DNA from: Apoda limacodes
Taxonomy: Eukaryota > Arthropoda > Insecta > Lepidoptera > Limacodidae
Reading direction: 5' to 3'
Assembly: GCA_946406115.1 (NCBI GenBank)
Contig: OX291562.1
Coordinates: 5,176,001-5,240,000 of the forward strand
DNA length: 64,000 bases
The notes under the pieces are model-generated. The model saw only the letters and a list, made by a program, of their open reading frames with translations, was not told the origin of the DNA and made no database searches. Positions 43,246 to 51,148 of this stretch are shown here, piece after piece. The first letter of the stretch is position 1. Every line of letters starts with the position of its first letter. A program made the translations under genes and the position numbers.

Positions 43246-43938
43246 GCATACTATTCCATACTAATATTATAAATGCGAAGTAACATAATGGTTACCTTTT
43301 GACGCTTAAACCGCTGTACCGATTAAGATGAAATTTGGCATGGAGGTAGTTTGAGTCCCGAGAAAAGGCATAGGATACCTCAAAACGTAAAGTTTAAGCC
43401 GTTTTTGAAGTGAAAACTTCTTTAGCGGCGTTGTGCACTTTTTTTGGTATGGGTAAAAAATGATAAACTCGCGTCAGGTCACGTGTCCTAATCGTGGAAA
43501 TTCGTAAGACGGAAACCGTAATGCCACGCCTATTATAATTTTTATTTTTAGTTTTCGCGATTATGAGTAGTACAGGGAGGTTGGATATGGAATTTTAATT
43601 CTATGACAGATTGCGATGTCAAATATAGTACGTCAAAAAAGTAAATAAACAAACATTATTATTTCTCGACAATGTCAAAGACATGTCTTGTGACATATTT
43701 GAGTGTTAAGCGCGAATCGTGTGTAAAAGTTTTCACTTCTGCCGGCACTCCCGGAGTGCAACTCGTTTTTTTTTTTTTTTTACTATAATTAAGGAACTAC
43801 GGGTGGGTGGAACTGTGAGAAGGACACAAGCTACTTGAAAATGTCAAATGTGAATCGCGTTTTTTCTAAAATTGAGAAGTTGAAATCCTACACCGATAAA
43901 CCGAATTAAGGGCGGGTAGAGCCGCGGGCAAAAGCTTA
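43246..43938 (+). mobile_element. Helitron-like element interrupted by a family C insert
   Basis: The left part reads TCCATACTAATATTATAAATG, GACGCTTAAACCGCTGTACC and GAAATTTGGCATGGAGGTAG, and stops near 43405. The right part resumes near 43775 with GGAACTACGGGTGGGTGG, GATAAACCGAATTAAGGG and ends GAGCCGCGGGCAAAAGC then TTATT, where other copies have CTAG. The family C copy (43406-43765) lies between, so it is the younger of the two. Confidence 0.68.
43406..43765 (+). repeat. Family C MITE-like repeat, full copy
   Basis: Starts TGAAGTGAAAACTTCTTTAG, contains CGCGTCAGGTCACGTGTCCT, GAGTAGTACAGGGAGGTTGG, GACATGTCTTGTGACATATT and ends GTTTTCACTTCTGCCGGC, the hairpin GCACTCCCGGAGTGC, AACTCG and a T run. 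Inverted ends and the terminal hairpin define the family. Its last 150 bp are nearly identical to 61735-61895 reversed, which suggests recent activity. Confidence 0.8.
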
Positions 43939-45440
43939 TTAAAAATAAGCGTTAACTTAATAGAAAATATAGTTTGTTACTTTAGTTTTGGTCTAAAGGT
44001 ATCTACATATCTTAATATAGCTGTCCAAACAAAATGTTCTTGAAATTGGTTTTACTGTACTTAATCACCATATTTTTACCTAATCTAAAATTCTTATAAC
44101 GTTTACAAAATATTTGCAAAAAGGAAGGAACATAAACTAAATAGTAATTCTTTAATCATAAAAAAAAAACAAAAGTTTAATAAAACATTGATTGTTATTT
44201 GATACTATTATATTCTTTGATTCAGCAACTATTTCTTGCAAATTTTGTAAAACTGCACAACACTATCAACTTTCAATCTAATTGCATTTTGTATAATAAA
44301 CATACGCGCATAATATTTAGTAACTGCAGCTGTTTTTATTCTTATATAATGTGGAAGGAAATATAGCGGCTAAATTGAAATAGGAGAGAGTATCGAGATT
44401 ATAGATTAAGATAACAAATGTATTTTTGTCTTTAACGTGAATTTTTTTTTCTATTTAAATGAATTATTTGGATACGTAGCTGACGACGTCGCCATGGCAT
44501 CCCGGTGAGGCAGAACTACCCCGTTAAGCCTTGTAGTACTTTAGTAGTAGGTATACAAATCAAAAAGAAAATATGCGCCATGCTGTCAAAAAATTACGAA
44601 TAATATCTATGTCATTGCTTACTGGTAAAATAAAAAAAATTGTGTGTGTCAGCTCCGACGCACGACTGGAGTTTACTATACATATATAAATATATATTTA
44701 TTCATTTCATATACATTTATTATAACTAATCGACGAAATATTTTACATTAAACTTTTTACAATAGTCAATTTCAGATGTGCACGGGTGCGACGGACCCTG
44801 AGGGTTGGTTGATTGCCAGAATATTTTGGGCTTCCTTCATTAATTTTTTTTTAATCGGTAAGCTCGCTGTCTTTCGGCTGGAGTTTTTGGAGGTTTAAAT
44901 TTTTTTCTAGTAAAAAAATATAAAAAAAAATTAGAAAATTTATAAATGCATAATTATAAAAATTTTAACTTTAAAAAGAAAATTGATAAAAAAAGGTTTT
45001 CATAAACATTTTTTTAAAATTATTATAATTAATTTTTTATTTAAAATATAATATTATCTCAATAATTAACAAAAATGGTTATAAAAAGATAATTATGTCA
45101 CTAAATCGTTTACGTACAATAATAAATAGTACATGAAAATTATTTAAATAAGCTAAAAAATAACCTTTCAAAAGAAAATTTTATAAAAACATTATTATAA
45201 TGAAAAAATATTGTCGATTTTTCTGATAATATTATCGAATTATTGACTACAATTGTTAATATTCAAAAATTATTTATAAAATAAATCATAATAACGTGGA
45301 AGAATTTATAGACATCGACAAAAAAAATAATTTTTGGTTAGGTTAGAAATTTTCTATTTTATGTGGATGCGCTCGATAATTATTAAAATATTTAATAAAT
45401 ACAAATTGCACATGCTCATACATATAATACATGAATTGCA
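43939..45440. other. Very AT-rich region, mostly unassigned
   Basis: 44900-45420 is almost entirely A and T with short inverted words. A GC-richer patch at 44480-44520 contains a well-placed GCCATGG and a GTGAGG string, but only four codons separate them and I do not call an exon. If the exon at 45447-45505 is real, this region is its first intron. Confidence 0.4.
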
Positions 45441-45446
45441 ACGTAC

Positions 45447-45505
45447 CTTGCAGCCACGTGTTTTTTAGATGTTCCGGCAATATCATCTACACCTCTTTCT
45501 GCCAT
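45447..45505 (-). CDS. Candidate first coding exon (19 codons plus 2 nt)
   Basis: On the minus strand an ATG at 45505 in the context AACTATGG opens MAERGVDDIAGTSKKHVAA and reaches CAAG then GTACGT (donor at 45446-45441), a good insect 5' splice site in phase 2. An in-frame TGA lies 24 bases upstream of the ATG, so the start is the natural one. Codon composition is unlike the AT-rich flanks. A TCAGT initiator-like word sits about 120 bp upstream (45630-45626). I do not recognise the peptide, and no downstream exon was found on this strand; a long intron is required. Chance remains possible. Confidence 0.35.
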
Positions 45506-46464
45506 AGTTATTTGAAAATACCTTCAGTTCACTTTAGCGGAACACAATGATAACGATTAAAACTTCACAATAACAATATTAATTATTGATATTTATAATA
45601 AAAACAGCAATATAAAAATGTCGACACTGATAGAAATAAACAAACCCAATAACATATAGGTATAGTCGCTTTGCAGTATACCCTATGCACATTTCCCTAT
45701 ACCCTACACTCACAACCAAATTAGAAAGTTGCGCGACATAGGATGCGCACCAAAAACGTAACGAGGTCATTCATCGATAGATTTTACTCCTCACATTTTT
45801 CTCATACCGGGCTCCTTATATATGCAAATCGATTCTTAAGGAGTAAACTCCAAAAAAAACATGCATTGTGACGTTGTCAATGTCACTTGATTTGTAAATA
45901 AATAAATTGTGGAAATAAATAAAAAGTGCGCGAAAACAATGCCCAAACCTTATGACGGAAGCCAATACTTACTAATAGTGTTATAGTGATAGTAAAGCCA
46001 GCAGGTAAGGCTGGCAGCAGGAAATTTATGTATGTTTATTTTGCATGCCAAGTACAGTATGAAAAACTAAGTTGCTTAAATCTGTCGCCTGCAGTAAATG
46101 CAGGCCGACCACAGTTTGTCCAACAATTTGATAAATGAGCTATAGTTTAATAAAGTTGTAAGTGTACCATCTGTCGCGTTAGATTAAACGACAGGAAAAG
46201 CCATAGTTATAAGCAAGCAAGGTAGGTAATCAGCTGACTCTAAGAAAGACGTCACACGTCATCTAATTCATTCATAAACGAGTAATAAGTAGTTTATCAT
46301 AGTATAATGACTACAGTAGTATCAAGTCACAGTAAAACGACATACCAGTAGGTATTAAAATTTTTTTTTATTATGCAAATCAGAACCATGAAATTTCATT
46401 ACTTTTTGAATTAATATTCTTGATACTTCCTTCCATTTCAATTAAGGCACTATATTTCCTTCCA
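45506..46464. other. Possible 5' UTR/promoter of the candidate exon; otherwise unassigned
   Basis: The minus strand has TATCAGTGTCGAC at 45632-45620, resembling the arthropod initiator TCAGT. Beyond that the sequence is AT-rich with no other signal. A 63-codon frame (45579-45770) has no motif. Confidence 0.3.
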
Positions 46465-46660
46465 CAGTATATATTTAAACGAGCAATTCTTGCATACATA
46501 TTATATTGTTGTGTATTTCGAAAACTGCTCTAACGATTTGGGTGAGATTTAGTATTTAGATAGAGTATTGCTTTTTAAGTTTATCTTACTTACCTTACCT
46601 AGTTGTATTTTTTTAAAGAAAATATCGAACAAAGCTCGGTCGCCCGGTACTACTTATATA
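46465..46660 (+). repeat. Interspersed repeat family A, deleted copy
   Basis: Starts TATTTAAACGAGCAATTCTT, then CGAAAACTGCTCTAACGATT, and ends ACAAAGCTCGGTCGCCCGG. The central GGGGACG block is missing. Confidence 0.7.
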
Positions 46661-46674
46661 ATATGCGATGGTGG

Positions 46675-46800
46675 CAGGGCCGTAGCTAAGGGGGGGCATT
46701 GTGGGGCAATGCCCTACCTTGAAATACTAATGCCTTACCTTAAAAGTACCATAAACTAAGGTATAATATATATAAATTGTTCACCCGCGATCCCACCCAA
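46675..46800 (+). mobile_element. hAT-like left terminus
   Basis: CAGGGCCGTAGCTAAGGGGG followed by GGCATTGTGGGGCAATGCCC has the CAGGGCCGTAGC start common to insect hAT elements, with a GGCATTG/CAATGCC hairpin behind it. A matching right end was not found with confidence; GCTGCCCTAAC near 46886 is a weak candidate. Confidence 0.5.
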
Positions 46801-46929
46801 TTACCTTCTACCTTAATTACTCACGCTCACAAGCAGGTAAAATAATGAAAAATAAAAATTACTTGCCCCGTACCCGTGCATAAAACCATCGCTGCCCTAA
46901 CTTAGATTCAACTCTAGCTACAGCTTTGG

Positions 46930-47130
46930 ATGGTGGGTTTGTTTGTTTGTCATTCCTTCACGTTGGAACGGAACATCCAACTCAGTTAACATTTGGCGGG
47001 GATATTGAAAATATGAAGGACATCAAACTCTTTTTCCTAAAATTCGAAACTATAGCTACAAACTTCCTAAAACTAAATCAAACCATAATGAAGGAGTTCC
47101 TGTAGGAATCCCGCGCTGATAACCGTAAGG
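46930..47130 (+). repeat. Helitron-like fragment
   Basis: GGTTTGTTTGTTTGTCATTCC, ACGTTGGAACGGAACATCC and CGCGCTGATAACCG follow the general order of the Helitron-like family. CTAG end lost. Confidence 0.4.
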
Positions 47131-47294
47131 CTGTATAAAATATGCAATAAATACATTTGATAATTACGCTTAATATTATTAAGAGGGCGTTTATTGTTTT
47201 TCTAGTAGGGAATTTTCTGAAACGCTTGTTTAGGACTCTGTATAGAACAACGTTTTATCACGAATGAGATATCTCTCTGATTTTTTTTCGCGTG
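47131..47294. other. No recognisable feature
   Basis: Short unassigned spacer. Confidence 0.4.
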
Positions 47295-47615
47295 TACGAT
47301 CTAATTTAAGTGCAAAGGAGCAATAGAATGACCTGTTTTAAGTCGCAAAGGGAGCAACAGGATGACCTAATTTAAGTTGCAGGAGAGCACAGAGTGACTG
47401 GATTTAAGTCACAAGGTAGTACCAGTGTGACCTGATTTAAGTCGCAAAGGAGAAACTGGATGTCCTGATTTAAGTCGCAAGGGAGTAACATGCTAACCTG
47501 ATTTAAGTCGCATAGAAGCAACAGGATGACCTGATTTAAGTCGCAAGGAAGTACAGGTTGACCTGATTAAGTCGTATGGGAGCAACAGGGTCACCTGATT
47601 TTTGGCGCAGGGATA
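47295..47615 (+). repeat. 33-bp minisatellite, about 9-10 units
   Basis: The word TTAAG recurs at 47306, 47338, 47372, 47404, 47437, 47470, 47503, 47536 and 47568, i.e. every 32-34 bp. The unit is GACCTGATTTAAGTCGCAAG then GGAGCAACAGGAT. Units differ by several bases each. All forward frames contain stops; two reverse frames are open for one unit but slippage in unit length breaks them, so it is noncoding. Confidence 0.93.
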
Positions 47616-48480
47616 GCTGAAGAGACGAGAAATGACATAGGATATATAGTCTTCAAGAAAATAGACTGCGAGACATTATCCTTTTACGTCACAACTAAGC
47701 AACAAGAAGAATTTTTTTTTTGGCACGAAGATTTCCAAAGAGACTGAGTGAGGATCATAAGGTATTTTTTATCCTGATCGCTATTTCCCACGGAAATATT
47801 TTTTCTGCCTATTTGTGCTCCTTAACCTCAGAACTTTAGGTACGCATCTTTAAAATGAATGCCTTATACCATTATATTTATGGTTGACTACACAATTACA
47901 GTGCCATCATAATATAACTGATAAACGTAGATAATCCGTCCCATGGCCGGCCTTAATAGTTACTTTATACATTCAAATTATCACCACGTATGACACCGAC
48001 CACATATATAACTCAAGTTTTATTTCACTTCACACGCTGCACCGTCCTTGTGGTATGTAAATTTTATTTAATTTCGCGAGACTCGTATCTTTATCGTAAC
48101 GTCTCGGTCGTGTATATTGAACCTTGAACCTTGCCATGTTTAAATTTGCAATATTATTCCCTTTTTTCTTGTAACAAAATAAAGGAGATGTGTTAACAAT
48201 TTGGGTAAGCTGTTACAATATATGAAGTTAGCATTATTAACAATTAAGTGTTGTAGACGTAGTGTGGTATCGATTATCGAATTGATTTAACAAGCAAATT
48301 CTATTAATAAATTAATAACAGATATATATTGATGAGAATATTAATGAAATAGATATTAATTTAATAGAATTTCGATCATAGTAAGTAATAAAGTACCTTA
48401 TGTATAGCACTGTATGGACTAAGCACAAAAGAGATATCTGTACTATTAAGATGTAAAGTATACTTCTATTTCTATATCTA
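47616..48480. other. No recognisable feature
   Basis: Nothing identified; a weak CGAGAC / GTCTCG inverted pair lies near 48080-48105. Confidence 0.4.
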
Positions 48481-48680
48481 TGCAAATTATAAAAGTTTTT
48501 ACGGCTGTACCACTAAACCGATCTCGATGAAAGTTGGCAATGTAATAGCTTGTATCTTGGGGAAGGTTATAGACTACTTTACCATCAGATGGATCGCGTG
48601 CTCGTTTTAAAAGGAATCGGAAAGATAAAGGGCAACTGCTTAGAAAAACGTCAAGTGTGAGTCGGATTACCATCACATTT
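48481..48680 (+). repeat. Helitron-like fragment
   Basis: ACGGCTGTACCACTAAACCG, ATCTCGATGAAAGTTGGCAA and GTGAGTCGGATTACCATC resemble the middle of the Helitron-like subfamily at 43246-43938. Neither end is intact. Confidence 0.45.
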
Positions 48681-48849
48681 GAGGGTTACTTCGTACTCAT
48701 GCATAGTCAAATTAAGAAACCTCACAAATTCGTTGTATCTGTGCTGTTTGTTTGTCAAAGCCAGTTTTCCCACCAATTATTATGTCTATGAAAACAGCTA
48801 TACCTACATTTGTGACGTTTTCTGGCTAACATAAAAAACTGTAGTCAAG

Positions 48850-48935
48850 ATGTACTATAAGAAGCGGTGTTGCAGCGATGGGCTCACCACCTGTTGTTTG
48901 TGAGTTTGATTCCAGAGGTGCGTAAGGCAGAAAGT
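48850..48935 (+). repeat. Possible tRNA-like SINE head
   Basis: GCAGCGATGGGCTCACCACC and GTGAGTTTGATTCCAGAGGTG resemble degraded A and B boxes. No second copy was seen in the window. Confidence 0.25.
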
Positions 48936-50052
48936 AAAGAAGAGATAGAATTTAAAAAAGGTTGTATTAAAACGAAGAAGAAGAAGTAAAACTCTTTGAT
49001 GGTGATAGCTGACATCTTTCCCCTGGTTGAGCGGTCTGCCGAGGAACAGTAGAAAAACTCTGTGTGTGTTGTTGTTAAATTTCTGTTCCGTTAGCTTTGC
49101 CGAAGTTCTGGTTGACGAACCAAGAGTTTTTTTTTGTCCAACTACGAAATCCGTTTTGATCAGGAACGGGCACAAAAATGTTTTTCTCTGTATAATAAAG
49201 CTGACAGGATAAAGAAAAATTTCCGCTGATCGGTAGTCAACTGTTCCAGCAAGAAAAGGCTCACCGGTGGTTTGACTTCCGGACTAGCCAAATGGCAATA
49301 GCACTCTCGTGTCATTATAAATTAAACCGAATTGGTTCATTTGGTTGCGTTACCTAAAACGGTATCTATTTAAAAAAAATTACAGGATCTCAATTATTTT
49401 TTTCTTGTGACTTTAATTGAGTCACTGTTACTGAACTATTTGCCAATGTCAGTTAACACGAAAAGAAATTAGAAGAATGCTGGTGAACAGTTTCAATTAA
49501 TATAAATATAAAGCTTACTCAGTCTCTGTACACTAAAAAAACAAAAAACTACTAGATAACTAAAAACATCGGATAACATACATAAAATACATGATCTCAA
49601 TTAAAACAACCTAAAAATGTTGCCATATAACGTTTTTTTTAATCTGTCTTGCAAGTTTTGTTTTTTGGAAAGGTAAATATTGCACAATTTCTAATTTAAA
49701 GATACCTAGTACTGAATTGCGTTCTTTTTGTGAGATTTTTTTTGAATTGTAGCGAATATACGCTACACTGTCACGCATGACTAAAGTGGTAAGAGGCTGT
49801 CCGTGGCTACCATATTATAATGGTATATCCAGTCATTGCTTTTGGGCATCATATCGACTAACATAGTATAATAAAGAAAGAAGAGGCTAAGAATCGTTAC
49901 CAGTAAGTATATCAAAGATTAAATATATTTCTCAATAGGAACTCCCACTAAATCTCTATCACATTCAACTGCATATAAACGTGTCCGGTCCAAGAGATTA
50001 GTATCAATTTCGAGTTCAATGAACAGAATTTATTGTGCAATGAATTTTGTTC
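48936..50052. other. No recognisable feature
   Basis: A 106-codon minus-strand frame (48855-49175) has no motif and a composition of AT-rich noncoding DNA. Nothing else identified. Confidence 0.4.
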
Positions 50053-50098
50053 CTCGGGAAACAGTTTTAAAGTGGCCCATTTAAAACTGTTTCCCGAG
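50053..50098. repeat. Perfect 19-bp stem-loop
   Basis: CTCGGGAAACAGTTTTAAA (50053-50071) pairs without mismatch with 50080-50098 around an 8-base loop (GTGGCCCA). It is too short for a typical pre-miRNA and lies among AT-rich sequence. It may be a dimerised transposon tip. Confidence 0.95.
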
Positions 50099-50797
50099 AA
50101 AAAGGATTAAAAAAGGATTGATACAGTGTACTTTTTACACTTTATCGACATGGTAATTGCAATAATGCTCTTGAAAATAGGGGAATACTGCGGAAGTTAT
50201 CAATCCTATGTCTTTTTTCCCTCTTTCCAGCTAGCCCTATTGCAAAATTCAGGTAAGCCTTTAAGTTGTATTGCGGCGTAAAGAAATAGTGCCCTGCGGT
50301 TTTTATTTGCGGATGAAAATATGTCCGTGGAATCTGATAGGAATAAAAAGTATTTTGTCCCCTTTTTCGCTTTAAGAGTACCGTCCCCAAAGGGTCCAAG
50401 CGGAACCCTATTGCTGTCACTCACGCGTCCGTCCGTCGTCTGTAACACCGGTCTTACAGCCTAACGCTTGGAGCTCCAGTTTTCACAGTATAAGCATCCT
50501 GTTGACCCAGTTTTTAAGGGGGCTTTCTTCTATACAGCTAAAGGGGGGATTGAAAGGCGTTGACCTACCCCATAAAATGGGGTATTGTTGTTAAGAGTTG
50601 GTTCAGTATATAAATACTGTATTTTTGTTTTAAAAAATATTGGAAAACAGAGGAATAAAAATTCACCAAAGTCAGCTGGTTGAAAAAAAATTGTTTCGAA
50701 GAATTTTTAACTTCCCATTAACCTATAAAATTAAAATTTGGTGGTTTAATGTTGCGTATATTATACTTAAAAATTCCAATATATTGATAAATCAGTT
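50099..50797. other. No firm feature
   Basis: A family B-like scrap (GTACCGTCCCCAAAGGG, GCGGAACCCTATTGC) lies at 50378-50420. An 8-bp hairpin TACCCCAT-AAA-ATGGGGTA lies at 50566-50584. Confidence 0.4.
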
Positions 50798-51078
50798 TTT
50801 AGGGTTCCGTACCCAAACGATAAAAAACGGGACCCTATTACTAAGACTTCGCTGTCCGTCCATTCGTCCATCTGTCACCCACCAGCCTATATATCATGAA
50901 CAGTGATAGTTAGACAGTTGAAATTTTTACAGAAGATGTATGTTGCCGCTATAACAAAAAAAACAAGATTTAAGGACGCTTCCATACATCAAACCTATTT
51001 TTTTTGCTCGTTTTTGCTCGATATTGATAACGGCAACAGGTAGACGCTTGAAATATTCACAGAATATTTAGTTATATA
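50798..51078 (+). repeat. Family B repeat, left half, interrupted by LINE
   Basis: Starts TTAGGGTTCCGTACCCAAAC and carries TGTTGCCGCTATAAC, GATATTGATAACGGCAACAG and AGAATATTTAGTTATAT, where the LINE poly-T begins. In the uninterrupted copy at 36475-36888 the complementary strand continues past this word, and the missing right half is found at 54721-54862. Confidence 0.82.
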
Positions 51079-51148
51079 TTTTTTTTTTTTTTTTTTTTTA
51101 TACCACTAAGGTGGCAAACAAGCTTACGGCCCGCCTGATGGTAAGCGG

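Noticed and set aside
44480..44515. GCCATGG followed by GTGAGG as a tiny first exon
   Set aside because: Only four codons would be coding and no other support is visible.
44900..45420. Mitochondrial insertion suspected from extreme AT content
   Set aside because: No mitochondrial gene, tRNA or conserved protein motif could be read in any frame.
47295..47615. Possible CRISPR array (regular 33-bp period)
   Set aside because: There are no unique spacers between conserved repeats; the whole unit repeats, and the context is a eukaryotic genome.
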